A stretch of 64,000 bases of DNA, taken from contig JAPYMA010003030.1 in assembly GCA_035041965.1 (NCBI GenBank), forward strand, positions 62,001-126,000, read 5' to 3'. The stretch comes from Anisakis pegreffii (lineage: Eukaryota > Nematoda > Chromadorea > Rhabditida > Anisakidae). Both the position numbers and the translations under genes were made by a program. Numbering within the stretch: position 1 is the stretch's first letter; each line of letters begins with the position of its first letter. This document shows, one piece after another, positions 1-13,090 of this stretch. The notes beneath the pieces were generated by a model. That model saw only the letters and a list, made by a program, of their open reading frames with translations. It was not told the DNA's origin and did not search any database.

Positions 1-3000
1 TGATCCAGCCATTCATATGAAGTCAGTGCTGGTATGACGACATTTACTGGTATGACAGCATTTATAGCGGTGCTGATAAGACGACAAAATTGTTATCATG
101 AAATTATTGCATGCGTAAAACTGCATGGCAACAGTGCGTAAGACATAAAACTGATGTGTCATCAGTGTAAGACTTCACACTTGTGATGGTGTTAAAATCT
201 GCTGCTTTTTTGCATCGTCACGGTCGATTAAGCGATATCACATCGAGCATATCATGCCACACATCGATTGTCATAGCACTGGAACATCGTCACACTCCAA
301 GGAGCTAAAATCAGCAGTAAGCTAGGTACCACCCAAATGTTGCTTTGCAAAATACGTCTTTACATTCGATATACTAGTTTTTGAAAAAATTAGTTAGATT
401 CATTAACTTTCAAGCAATTGAAAATGCTCACAATTATAATCAGTTCAGGTTTTTCACTGAATTTGAATTCATCAAATAACAATTTGGAGTACCCAGAAAC
501 GGGTTACGCCGAAACGAGCAACAATCCTGAGTATTCTCAGGTTTACGTAGAAGGATGTCCGTTTCTCTCCACTGTAGGATTCTCGAGATTCTCTAGTCGT
601 AAACGATGACCAGCAATCTCATAGCTTCATGATAGACTGAACCACTATACATTGATCTTTACATTACTATAGCACTATAGGTTCAGTTTGAACAATGAAG
701 ATTCAGCTTGAACACACTATAGCCTTCTTTGAATCCATGAAGCTGTAGTCTCGGAAATGTTTCCCTCGGAATCATAATCCAATAGCACAGAAGATGCTGA
801 AGATACCAGATGATAATAATTCACTGCTTAATTGCAGCACATCGTTTCGCAATTCTCCAGATAAAACTTACATTTGCTGTGATACTGCGCAAATATCGGG
901 TCATCTTAATGCTCGCCGAAGAGCAAATTCTGGTATCGTCCGACACCAGAATTTTCACTTAAATCAACTGAAGGATTTCCGATCTGTTTGGAGCGACGTT
1001 AATTGAAGACAATAAAGAATTTTGTGAATTATTTCAATGATCCAAAAATTGATAAGTGAAGCAATATGGTGAGCAAAGCTATATTTTTTTAAAGACCAAC
1101 AATTGAAACATCTTCATCACAACCCTAGTCTAGCATTGAAATAGTGCATTGGAACGTGCTTGCCCCCTGTGGTGTTCACATACTTTCAATTCACATCTTA
1201 GAATTCATATTCTACAGTATTCTATTCGGATATTGTCAATCATATCGTTAGATGCATGCAGGAATACATTATTTTATTTATTCAGCAATTTTTTTCGAGC
1301 TCTCCTTACAGTTAGGTATTTAATTGCTCGAAAGCGATTTGCTCATCAGAGCGATTCGACTGCATTGAAATTAAAGATATTGAACATCTCAATTGTATCA
1401 GTCGCCTTTCAAGTGCATTTCATCTTGATTCAGGCTGATTATAATATCACTGAAGAGCTTCTCACAGAAACAATCAGGTACCGTTCCTGATAAATCCTTA
1501 TGCTCTAGTTTCCAGCAAAAGCAAAAGTTCCGAATCAGAACTTCCCTTTCGATAAAACAGTTTCAATGATGCAATGTCAAATAGTTGATCAGAGATCAAA
1601 ACATTTTACGGTGATGTTTACTCAATACATTGGAACTTCGCAATAGACTTCTGCATGCACTCTGTCAAAAAACGTCAAACGACGTTCCATACTTACAATG
1701 CTTTAAACACGCACGTGTACACCTACGCACGCTCGCATCCGAGGCATGATACTCGAGATTCATGAACCGTCTGCATCTCTACTTTCTCATATATTCCCAT
1801 GCTATTTTCCTTCTCACTAGTCTTCGCAATGCTGTTTCGACAATTTTCGGCTTGATGACGAAGGCAGACACCCCTCCTGTCCATCGATTTCTAGCCACCA
1901 TGATGGCTTAAATCACTTTTAATTAAGCTGCAATGACTGTACGACTCTTTCTATTTTTTGATATTCATTAGAATCAGTACACCCAATTTTTTCAGTTTCG
2001 ACCATCAGCCGGAGGGAACCGAATTTAACCTGAACTCTCTTCGACGCAGCATTTTTTCCTCCATTGATATTGCAATTCATTCGCTGGTAGTGTGGCATAA
2101 TAATATGTATACGCTTTGTTGATCTGATCATAAATGTGCACTCAATGATCTGTCAGTGATATTTTATCGATATGTCAATGGTACTATACCAATTGATCAA
2201 CACAGATCATACACTGTGAAATTTCGCTCATAACATTCATAATTTCATTCAGTCGTCGTTCATTCTTGTCGTGTTGTTTAGTGTGATGAATTAGTGTGGC
2301 GTGTTGGATGTTATTTATGATTCTATTCCGTTCATGCTTTTTCTACTATAATTCATCACTGCGTCAGAGATATTTTGGGTTCATGTATCTACCTAAATTT
2401 TCAACTTCATTAGTACCATAGCCTTTCAAAGGTCGGTGACTGTATAGATTAAGGGAAGATATAATACGGGGACAGGTTTCGATAAAGAGATTGGTAGGAA
2501 AGATCGTCCGGGTCCAGTCTTTGAATTCAGTTTGAATCCTGAAATATGGCAGCATTTGCAGTTTAGATGAAATCTTATTAAATCAATACCATCGCTATAT
2601 TTGTTTAGAACGTTGATAACGTGTGCGAATAATTTAATAATGAGAAATCTGCTAGAATCGTACTGAACTGCATATGATGAACACCGCGAAGTAATCATAT
2701 TATATCGTTTAAGATGTGCACATTTATGAAGTGAGTGAGCCAGTGAGCGAGCGAGCGGATTACGGTAAGCGTCATTGGTAGCGAGCTTCGTCGTGATTGG
2801 TCGTATTTACTGGCAACGAACTACGGTAACTTCAACTAAGGTGGGAAATTGGCTCATTTTTGTGATGATTTAATTTGTTATTTGGTGCTTTGAAATGACT
2901 TTATGGTCAAGCAATTTTGCTAAGTTGCCCGATCTGACGTGAATTTAGCGTATATTCAGTGAATATGATGTATCGCATGAATATTCAGTGGTAGATGTGT

Positions 3001-4713
3001 TGATGTAGGCTATCGAATAGTTTATCGAAATGACGCATGATCTTGTTATCATTATAGCGTTGTTCTATTATAGATGGAATGTCTGTGGAATGCGTTGATG
3101 CTGACTTCGACCGACGTTGGGACACGAAGATCGATGGACGTTGGTGGTCAGATGGCGTTCGATGGTCGTGGTGTTGGCAACAACAGTCACAAGAAAATGA
3201 AACCAAGGTGCGTGACATCTGATGGACGACATCAATATCCAATACGATATCAGAATTTAATACGAATACGACAACAGCACATGTGCAACGATCCAATACG
3301 ACCCTAAGGCGCGACGAAGTGCAAGGTTAGGAGTTTCAGTTTTGAACTTAGGGACAAAAAAATAAAATTGAGTTGTGGTCAGTGACCACTTTTTGAATGG
3401 TTAATTCTTTTATTCATTCGTTCAATCGTAAATTATATGTTTGTAATTTACATTTTTCTATATGTTATAAATTGCTTGTAAGTCGTACTTTTTGTATGTA
3501 TCCAACCCACTGATAGTGAGAATAGGAGACAATACGGTGACACATATTATCGTGTATTGCATTATGATATAAAACATTATTTTCTGCAGAAATGTGTTAC
3601 GCGATGCTAAAGATATTCATGTTGCCTCGTAGCTTTCAACTGGGGTTTTTTTAGTTACTTTGAATTCAGATGTTAATATTATTGCGTTGTATTATTGTTA
3701 TTAGTGTTCATTGTAATATATTTCGGTCACTGTATTGTCCATGATGAGAAGTTTAGGGGGCATTAAAATATCGATATTAATCATTTCTTGAGGGCATCCA
3801 AATATTTCTGGTACCCTTTTGGATGGGGTCTGGGCGGGACAGTGGTCTTCTCTAAATGTTTCAGTCCTATTAAATTTTATCCTCTACTTATTCTTTAATA
3901 TTGTAAATTGATTGATTGTTATACATATTATTATGATGTTTATTGTCAACAGTTTTCATGAATGTTTTCATTGTTTACTTATTTATTCATTTATTCATTC
4001 AGTCATCTTGTACATTATTTGCTATTGTCAATGATTTTTTTGTAAAGAATGTTGGTAGGGCAAAGGAGGGATGCGGCACGTAATGACCCGCTTAACTCCG
4101 GAGCCAGAGGTAGGGACTTGGACTGGCCCATTGTATGGCCCATCCCACCTAATTGAAATTTTTTTTCATTTCGTGTACCCGATCATTCCCCTCCCCTCCC
4201 CCTTCCCACAATGTGGACTCTATTACGTGAACCCGTGTTGGACTCTAACGACAGTAGCATACCATTTGATATTTATTGAGGTAGCTATCGGAGTTTTCAC
4301 TTAATTTGACTTAACTTAGTCCTAATTGGAACAAAATTGACTTGGCTTAGCTTGACTAATAAAGCCCACTGATTGTAAGTCAAAAATTTGAAACTATATG
4401 AATGCAACTTTACCATTAGTTGACATACCGCTTAGTGGTTTGGCATCGCTTGAGATTGACTGACCTCGATTTGAATTTGAGATCGAGTTTCCTTAAATAC
4501 CTTCAACCTGACATGGACTTTAACTGACCTGAACAAACATAAGCGTGCGATTCGCAGAAGTATTTAGCTATCTAGGCACAACCCAACAGCAGAAACCTAG
4601 TAATTTCTTAGCTGTGGAACAGGCTCTCGGATCTGATCGCTCGTTAGAGGTAGAGGTATTGCATAAGAGAATAGTTATTTAGTTTGTTGCGGCAGGAACT
4701 GTAGCAGGTGTTG
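1..4713. other. Gene-free stretch before the tandem array
   Basis: I recognise no gene here. Open frames are short and none resembles a known family on either strand. There is a small GC-rich patch around 2,725-2,830 with GAGCGAGCGAGCGG, which could be a promoter or 5' leader. Open frames at 2,985-3,307 on both strands are unfamiliar. Poly-pyrimidine and G-rich patches around 3,820-3,845 and 4,185-4,205 look like old repeat debris. Confidence 0.5.
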
Positions 4714-7700
4714 ACAATAGTTGCATTGGCATATCAAATGAAGAAAAATATCCCTATAAAACTGAGATTCAAGAACGTAGGGTATGAATTGCCTTATGAA
4801 GTTAGCGGTAGGTCTGGAAAGTTCGCCTGGACCACTCATCTTGTAGAGTCGAGCCTTGTAGTGCTGTTTGATAACAGCTGGAATAAACTTCCAATGTTAT
4901 CAAATGTGCTATGAGGAGAAATCTCTCAGGTGCTTGTGGTTACTCGCCGAAGCTTATCTATTAGCTAGTGTCATGATGGCATTCATACACTTCTATGATG
5001 CAATCCTCATTTCCCCTGCCAGTGCAGTTATTGTCTGTCATTAGCGCTGATGAGGTACTTGATAACATTAAGAAATCCATGTAAATGAGAGGAGAGGCAA
5101 TATAGGTTCTTCAGTCTTGTTGTGATAGCTACACTGGCATATCAAATGAAGAAAAATATCCCTATAAAACTGAGTTTCAAGAACGTAGGGTATGAATTGC
5201 CTTATGAAGTTAGCGGTAGGTCTGGAAAGTTCGCCTGGACCACTCATCTTGTAGAGTCGAGCCTTGTAGTGCTGTTTGATAACAGCTGGAATAAAGTTCC
5301 AATGTTATCAAATGTGCTATGAGGAGAAATCTCTCAGATGTTTGTGGTTACTCGCCGAAGCTTATCTATTAGCTAGTGTCATGATGGCATTCATACACTT
5401 CTATGATGCAATCCTTATTTCCCTTGCCAGTGCAGTTATTGTCTGTCATTAGCGCTGATGAGGTACTTGATAACATTAAGAAATCCATGTAAATGAGAGG
5501 AGAGGCAATATAGGTTCTTCAGTCTTGTTGTGATAGCTACACTGGCATATCAAATGAAGAAAAATATCCCTATAAAACTGAGTTTCAAGAACGTAGGGTA
5601 TGAATTGCCTTATGAAGTTAGCGGTAGGTCTGGAAAGTTCGCCTGGACCACTCATCTTGTAGAGTCGAGCCTTGTAGTGCTGTTTGATAACAGCTGGAAT
5701 AAAGTTCCAATGTTATCAAATGTGCTATGAGGAGAAATCTCTCAGGTGCTTGTGGTTACTCGCCGAAGCTTATCTATTAGCTAGTGTCATGATGGCATTC
5801 ATACACTTCTATGATGCAATCCTCATTTCCCTTGCCAGTGCAGTTATTGTCTGTCATTAGCGCTGATGAGGTACTTGATAACATTAAGAAATCCATGTAA
5901 ATGAGAGGAGAGGCAATATAGGTTCTTCAGTCTTGTTGTGATAGCTACACTGGCATATCAAATGAAGAAAAATATCCCTATAAAACTGAGTTTCAAGAAC
6001 GTAGGGTATGAATTGCCTTATGAAGTTAGCGGTAGGTCTGGAAAGTTCGCCTGGACCACTCATCTTGTAGAGTCGAGCCTTGTAGTGCTGTTTGATAACA
6101 GCTGGAATAAAGTTCCAATGTTATCAAATGTGCTATGAGGAGAAATCTCTCAGGTGCTTGTGGTTACTCGCCGAAGCTTATCTATTAGCTAGTGTCATGA
6201 TGGCATTCATACACTTCTATGATGCAATCCTCATTTCCCCTGCCAGTGCAGTTATTGTCTGTCATTAGCGCTGATGAGGTACTTGATAACATTAAGAAAT
6301 CCATGTAAATGAGAGGAGAGGCAATATAGGTTCTTCAGTCTTGTTGTGATAGCTACACTGGCATATCAAATGAAGAAAAATATCCCTATAAAACTGAGTT
6401 TCAAGAACGTAGGGTATGAATTGCCTTATGAAGTTAGCGGTAGGTCTGGAAAGTTCGCCTGGACCACTCATCTTGTAGAGTCGAGCCTTGTAGTGCTGTT
6501 TGATAACAGCTGGAATAAAGTTCCAATGTTATCAAATGTGCTATGAGGAGAAATCTCTCAGGTGCTTGTGGTTACTCGCCGAAGCTTATCTATTAGCTAG
6601 TGTCATGATGGCATTCATACACTTCTATGATGCAATCCTCATTTCCCCTGCCAGTGCAGTTATTGTCTGTCATTAGCGCTGATGAGGTACTTGATAACAT
6701 TAAGAAATCCATGTAAATGAGAGGAGAGGCAATATAGGTTCTTCAGTCTTGTTGTGATAGCTACACTGGCATATCAAATGAAGAAAAATATCCCTATAAA
6801 ACTGAGTTTCAAGAACGTAGGGTATGAATTGCCTTATGAAGTTAGCGGTAGGTCTGGAAAGTTCGCCTGGACCACTCATCTTGTAGAGTCGAGCCTTGTA
6901 GTGCTGTTTGATAACAGCTGGAATAAAGTTCCAATGTTATCAAATGTGCTATGAGGAGAAATCTCTCAGGTGCTTGTGGTTACTCGCCGAAGCTTATCTA
7001 TTAGCTAGTGTCATGATGGCATTCATACACTTCTATGATGCAATCCTCATTTCCCCTGCCAGTGCAGTTATTGTCTGTCATTAGCGCTGATGAGGTACTT
7101 GATAACATTAAGAAATCCATGTAAATGAGAGGAGAGGCAATATAGGTTCTTCAGTCTTGTTGTGATAGCTACACTGGCATATCAAATGAAGAAAAATATC
7201 CCTATAAAACTGAGTTTCAAGAACGTAGGGTATGAATTGCCTTATGAAGTTAGCGGTAGGTCTGGAAAGTTCGCCTGGACCACTCATCTTGTAGAGTCGA
7301 GCCTTGTAGTGCTGTTTGATAACAGCTGGAATAAAGTTCCAATGTTATCAAATGTGCTATGAGGAGAAATCTCTCAGGTGCTTGTGGTTACTCGCCGAAG
7401 CTTATCTATTAGCTAGTGTCATGATGGCATTCATACACTTCTATGATGCAATCCTCATTTCCCCTGCCAGTGCAGTTATTGTCTGTCATTAGCGCTGATG
7501 AGGTACTTGATAACATTAAGAAATCCATGTAAATGAGAGGAGAGGCAATATAGGTTCTTCAGTCTTGTTGTGATAGCTACACTGGCATATCAAATGAAGA
7601 AAAATATCCCTATAAAACTGAGTTTCAAGAACGTAGGGTATGAATTGCCTTATGAAGTTAGCGGTAGGTCTGGAAAGTTCGCCTGGACCACTCATCTTGT

Positions 7701-8385
7701 AGAGTCGAGCCTTGTAGTGCTGTTTGATAACAGCTGGAATAAAGTTCCAATGTTATCAAATGTGCTATGAGGAGAAATCTCTCAGGTGCTTGTGGTTACT
7801 CGCCGAAGCTTATCTATTAGCTAGTGTCATGATGGCATTCATACACTTCTATGATGCAATCCTCATTTCCCCTGCCAGTGCAGTTATTGTCTGTCATTAG
7901 CGCTGATGAGGTACTTGATAACATTAAGAAATCCATGTAAATGAGAGGAGAGGCAATATAGGTTCTTCAGTCTTGTTGTGATAGCTACACTGGCATATCA
8001 AATGAAGAAAAATATCCCTATAAAACTGAGTTTCAAGAACGTAGGGTATGAATTGCCTTATGAAGTTAGCGGTAGGTCTGGAAAGTTCGCCTGGACCACT
8101 CATCTTGTAGAGTCGAGCCTTGTAGTGCTGTTTGATAACAGCTGGAATAAAGTTCCAATGTTATCAAATGTGCTATGAGGAGAAATCTCTCAGGTGCTTG
8201 TGGTTACTCGCCGAAGCTTATCTATTAGCTAGTGTCATGATGGCATTCATACACTTCTATGATGCATTCCTTATTTCCCTTGCCAGTGCAGTTATTGTCT
8301 GTCATTAGCGCTAATAAGGTACTTGATAACTTTGAGAAATCCATTCAAAAGGAATGTGGAGCATTGTGGGTTCTTCAGTTTGTCA
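4714..8385 (+). repeat. 408-bp tandem array, nine units
   Basis: Nine head-to-tail units of exactly 408 bp begin at 4714, 5122, 5530, 5938, 6346, 6754, 7162, 7570 and 7978. The inner units are almost identical. The few differences are point changes, for example in the CCTCATTTCCCCTGCC segment of the second and third units. The first and last units diverge at their outer edges, as expected at array ends. Each unit holds one open frame of 66 codons that opens with GTG; its first ATG is eight codons in, leaving 58 codons. The product resembles no family I know. Unit 1 differs from the others in the frame mostly by amino-acid-changing substitutions, which argues against selection on a protein. 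Most likely this is a satellite or recently expanded minisatellite. The true copy number may differ from the assembled one. Confidence 0.95.
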
Positions 8386-10234
8386 ACAGGGAGATATTTA
8401 CAATCCATCAAAATATTTAGAGTTATCGCCACCCGGTCAGGTTTGAACTGGATAACTGCGGTTTGGGCTGCGCATAAAGGTTAGAACTTTTTCTTGACCG
8501 ATAGCACAAGGTCTTCTCAGGCTTGGAATTAGCTGATGTGTGTGTTCCCAAATAAGATGTTTTTGAGATAGCATTTTTTGGGTAATATTTTGAAATTCTC
8601 TCAAAGTTTATAATTCAAGCACACAGATGTTAACTTGAAGAATAAAAGGTCAGGTAGCATTCCTCGAATTGCTGTCTTACCTTGTATAGATGGAGACAAG
8701 GCTTGAGTCAAGCTTCATTTATCAATAGGTTGACTTGACTTCAAACTTATTTTGAGTTGAGCGAAGTATTTCAGCTTTCAGCATGATTCTTTTTCTCTTC
8801 ATTCAAAATGTGATCGTGATATTTTGTTTTGGAATATCTGATTGGATGCGGCCATTGAAAGCCCATGCTTATGTGAATATTTGTTCGATTGTTCTATTGC
8901 TGTTGTTGTTTACGTGATTATTTCATGCAGTTGTTGTGGTTATTTCTTGTTTTCGTGCCTTCATCATTTTGCCTTCATTTCATCCTCTCGTCGTTCATTA
9001 ACGTGTTTTTGTTGCTGTCATGCCACGCATAATGATGGGAAGTATTGCTAGGCATGGATTAGTGGTCTCCCATGGTTGAGACAGAGTCGCAAAATGCGTA
9101 GAGAACACCACACAAACTGCTCGGGTGCAATTCGACGTCAAATGATAAGGACAGGCTCACATTTGAAGCCCTTGCCTGGACTTAAGCGCACAACTTTACT
9201 GAGGTTAGGATAAATTTGAAAATATCAATGATGCGTGGCGTGACAGATGTATAAATGTTTTTCCACGTGTTACCACACATTACACCGAAAATACACAAGC
9301 TGTCAGTATATTCAGTTTCAGTGAGTTTAGAAGTAATGACGGCAGCTGCTGGTTGTGCTCTTACCACGATTGCTTGTTTCGTAGTTAGGAAAGAAGGACT
9401 TGAAAATGAAAAGGGTTTTCGAGAAATATCGATTTGAGAAGCAATTCTGCAAATGTGCAAATGCAACACACTGTTAGAGATACAGCAAAACATGACTGAA
9501 ATGACTAATCATAGATTGAGGAACATTTCCTGATTGTGAGAAGGTAGTCATACATAACTTGAAGCATAGTAAAATAAATGTAGAGGAATGATTTAGAATG
9601 TTTTGAAGAACACGATGGTATGACAAAGAAAAACAGATGTGAGCTCTCGAATATTATGATGGATTCTCTTAAGAGGGAACAGTTTATGGGAGATAATTTT
9701 TTAGATGTCGTTTAGCACAACGAGTAGAGCATTTATAGCTTGACGTTTAATGCATGCGAGAGTAAATCCTTCGATTGGATTGGAAGGCTTGAATAACCCT
9801 CAGTGTTTGACAATTAGAGATATGTACAGCAACAGTTGCCGCATATGACTTCTGCCCAATTTTTCCTTTTGTTAGAGCATGTGTCATCGAAAAAACATTC
9901 TCCATTTCTCCTCGGACGCCGTGGGCGAGGTTTCACATCAAAGTCTTCCACAGTATCTGGACAGCGTTTCTGAATTCACATGTCCATCTTTCTTTCTATC
10001 AAGCAAAAACTGAGTGAGGTGGTTCGTGAACGTAACCACACAATGACGGTGAGAACTGAAATGGTGAATTGCGGATTGGAAAATTGGGAGGAAATGAGAG
10101 ATTACTCTTACAAATAATATGATAGTTTCAGTCGTATCTAGAAGTTGGTTGTTTTCCTAGGTTATAAATTGATTTTATTTAAGATTGATGAGAATTACGT
10201 TGATTATTTATTATTGCAAGGTGATGCTAGTAGT
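8386..10234. other. Gene-free stretch after the array
   Basis: No recognisable coding exon, RNA gene or mobile element. The open frames at 8,842-9,051 and 9,182-9,493 have no family resemblance and no convincing splice context. Confidence 0.45.
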
Positions 10235-10432
10235 GGACGGTTTGATGCAGTCATTTAACCCCGGAGATACTGGTCCCGTTGGTTGCATTAACTGTGGGCG
10301 TGGCTAGTTACCGTAGTCATTTAACTTCGGAGGTACTGATCCCGTTAACTGTGGGCGTGGCCATTGTTACCGTAGCCATACGACCCCGGACGTACTATTC
10401 CCGTTGCTTGTCCTTACTTTAGGTGTGGCTAA
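10235..10432. repeat. Short GC-rich tandem repeat, three degenerate copies
   Basis: Three copies of a unit of about 65 bp follow one another. Each has a core like CATTTAACCCCGGAG, then a TACTGGTCCCGTT-like block, then GTGGGCGTGGC. The third copy is the most diverged. The GC content stands out against the AT-rich surroundings. A partly similar sequence, TTTAATGACCCGG, appears near 35,260. Confidence 0.7.
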
Positions 10433-10611
10433 ACAATACTAGAACGCTTCGTGAGCGCTGGTTCTTCGTATTTAAACGCTCTCAGTTCGCCGAAGATTCC
10501 AAAAACAGGTCTTTCAATCATCAGCAAGACACGTCCTCTAACTCAAATTGCCATGAAATCGCAAGGATAGAAGTTGCCCTTGCTTCCAACTCCCAATCGA
10601 ATACTTTGACC

Positions 10612-11544
10612 CGTTTCGTCACAATCAACGGGAACACAAGCGAGGCTTTCGAAAACTCTTAAACTGGTTTTGCATCACTCCGAATTTTACCCCAACTAAC
10701 GACCTCATCTGGTTGAGCACCTGAATCGCTACCATCAAATTCCTGAATTAATTCCACAAGTTGATGAAACCTCCTTGTGAAAAGTGCTCAACAGGAAATC
10801 AACATAATTAATAAGCACACCTGTCCAGTTTCAAAATAAACGTTAAAATCCGAACCATTTCGCATCAAACTCGCATTCATAATGTGATGTTTCATAACAC
10901 TGCTACCCAGAATGATCACGCCTGAACGATGTGATTTCACTGTATGATAACTCCAGAATCAGTTTGTAGAGCAGCGAAAATCACCATCAAAGTTTTGATT
11001 TACGTACTCATGACTTAAGAAATATTTTTCAGAAGCGAACAGGTATCAGACTTCAACAATATCCACATTGAGTCCATCTTTTCGTACCGAATCAAAATAT
11101 AACTTATCAACCAGAGAGCCATCTGTCAGTGACGGACAAAATGTCGGAATATTATTATGACTCGCCCAATAGCAGATCGGCGATGAATCGTTGATTTGTG
11201 CAGCTAATCCAGCGATTAACTTAGACGCTGTCCATTCCACTAAATGCTATCCTCGTTTTTCGAACAGGCAGTAATTATTGTTCGGTATCAAAATATTACC
11301 AGCCCTGAAATCTAGAACACGTCAAATCACAATGCTGAGATAACAAACTTCATTCAGTTTTAGAAAAGAGAATTTTCTACACAGAACAAGTATCTATTAA
11401 GACCATCATGACGCAGTTGAGTACCATCCAGTTCAAACGCACCAATATAGGAATGTGTAAGACACTTGATCAAGTCTTCTTCCACACCACCCGCACTGTC
11501 ACTAAACAATCAACTAATTCATGCTCTAGTAGACACCGCATTGT
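10612..11544 (-). pseudogene. DHPS: Deoxyhypusine synthase pseudogene (unprocessed, C-terminal two thirds)
   Basis: Minus-strand blocks match deoxyhypusine synthase, which transfers the aminobutyl group of spermidine to a lysine of eIF5A. Block A (about 11,544-11,395) includes ELVDCLVT and then [12 protein letters not shown] in another frame, so there is a frameshift near 11,500. Block B (11,304-11,052) includes IPNNNYCLFEK, then an in-frame TAG at 11,247-11,249, then [15 protein letters not shown] and FCPSLTDGS; the residues normally joining these parts are deleted. Block C (about 10,950-10,821) includes [14 protein letters not shown], with the usual GGG replaced by GSS, and LMRNG. Block D (10,742 down to about 10,612) includes [13 protein letters not shown] and SWGKIR. 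The catalytic-type lysine codon at 10,686-10,688 survives, but KPV is followed by TAA at 10,659-10,661 before ASLVFPL. Splice acceptors (TTTCAG, ATTCAG) remain, so this is a duplicated gene copy, not a retrocopy. I could not find the N-terminal third. Confidence 0.88.
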
Positions 11545-12139
11545 CTGAAAGCAAACGATATGATGAAATTAGATACGGTAATAAATATTATTGTGAAAAA
11601 TACGGAGTAATAATGACAACAATGGTAAATAAAATATTTTACATGTTTAGATTTTAAGCTTTTACTGGGAAGAGTTCAACATTTACGACATATTTACGAC
11701 ATTCTAAGACCTCGACATATTTCAAAGGATTCTACTAACAATCTCCACTAAAACATTTCAGATACTCGAACGTTCTCGACATCACTCATTTCCGCAACTA
11801 CCATTCATTCCTTATCTGACAATGAGGAAAAACTTTTTGAATTTTTAAGCGACCAAGCGTGAAAACTGAGTTCATCTAAGGGAACTCAGTGTCACCTTGT
11901 TGGACTGGCGATAAATGAGATAATCTCTGACGAGAACCGATTTCAAAATAACACTCAATTGGAATATCACTTCGTACAGAAAATATTACATTAAGACGCC
12001 AGCAAAAACATAGCAATTGCTAATGAAGGCATCGAAACTGAAAAACAAATATACGTAATAATGAGTAGAAAGGAAGTTTATGAGTTAATTCGCATGCAGA
12101 TGAACAACACATTAGCATAATATGAACTAGACGATGAAT
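11545..12139. other. Upstream remnant region, nothing recognised
   Basis: This is where the N-terminal exons of the deoxyhypusine synthase copy would lie. I see no convincing match on the minus strand. The missing part was either deleted or has decayed beyond recognition. Confidence 0.4.
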
Positions 12140-12925
12140 TTCTGTACATTCGATTCAGCGAAACCTCTAGATTCAGAAGAAAATATATTTTGCAGAGGAA
12201 TTCTGCTTTTTTGAGGAGATATGGCAATTTTCATAAAGCCCAATCAGCAACAAGCGCAAAGGCGATTGTTCATACACACTCTATCACTATACAGCAACAT
12301 TAACACGGTACTATGACTAATATAGAGGTTGCCATATTCAAGGTAACCGTACTCTCAGGTTTGCCAGGTAACACATGAATTTCTTTGCACCATACGATTG
12401 CTCAGAATCTCTCTTTTCAGAATATTATATAATTTGCTGAGGATTTCAGACAATTGAGGACATAGCTATTTTCTCAATGCTATATGGGTTGGCATATTCG
12501 AACCTACCGTACTCTCAGCTTTGCCCAGTAACATATAAGTTTCTGTACACAGTTAAATCCAGCGGAATCTCTATATTCAGAAAAACATATATTTTGTTGA
12601 GCAATTCTGCTTTCTTGAGGAGATGTAGCTATTTTCTTAGATCTATCTCAAATAGCGCAGTCGCGCTCATTCATACAAATTGATCACTATAGAGCAATCA
12701 ATACGTTCATATAGCAATAGGCGGATTGCGATCTTCGAGCTAACCGTCTTCTCAGGTTTGCCCAGGAACATGCGAATTTCTTTTCACCGATCGATCCAGC
12801 AGAACCTCTAGATTCAGAATATTATAAATTTTACTGAGCAATTTGGCTTAGTTGAGGAGATATAGGAATTATATTAATATTATCTCAAGGCAATGCGGGT
12901 GCCACCTTCAAGGCTACAATATTCT
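12140..12925. repeat. Cluster of degenerate repeat units (GAGGAGATATAGC family)
   Basis: Several diverged units each carry, in order, a block like ACCGTACTCTCAGGTTTGCC, then CAGTAACAT, a run ending ATATATTTT, and TTGAGGAGATATAGC. Starts of the first block are near 12,347, 12,507 and 12,743, with a weaker one near 12,915. The same family continues at 13,091-13,545 and appears in reverse orientation inside a catalase intron at 43,605-43,915. No coding capacity or transposase is seen; this is probably a non-autonomous element or an old satellite. Confidence 0.75.
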
Positions 12926-13090
12926 CAAGTTTGCCTAACGAGACAGTTTGCCTAACGGTGTTTGCCTAATGGCAATTGACAGTAAGCAAAATTGCCATAA
13001 GGCAAACTCCATTAGGCAAACTGTCCGTTAGGCAATGCTGTCTTTAGGCAAGTTGTCCTTAGGCAAAACATCTTTAGGCAGATTGTCCGG
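12926..13090. repeat. TTGCCTAA foldback repeat
   Basis: The core TTTGCCTAACGG recurs several times and is then followed by its reverse complement, CCGTTAGGCAAA, and variants in which TTAGGCAA recurs every 17-20 bases. A transcript or single strand could fold into a long imperfect hairpin. It sits inside the larger degenerate repeat cluster and probably marks a nested foldback element. Confidence 0.75.

Noticed and set aside
5036..5085. CTGATGAG followed by GAAA in each 408-bp unit, resembling a hammerhead ribozyme core
   Set aside because: A GTC lies upstream, but stem II would need a pair next to GAAA that is absent (A opposite G), and stem III cannot form beyond two pairs. The last unit has CTAATAAG, losing the core.
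4714..8385. Tandem array read as a CRISPR or as nine protein-coding genes
   Set aside because: There are no short repeats with unique spacers. The frame has no family likeness, opens with GTG, and the few changes are not biased to silent sites.
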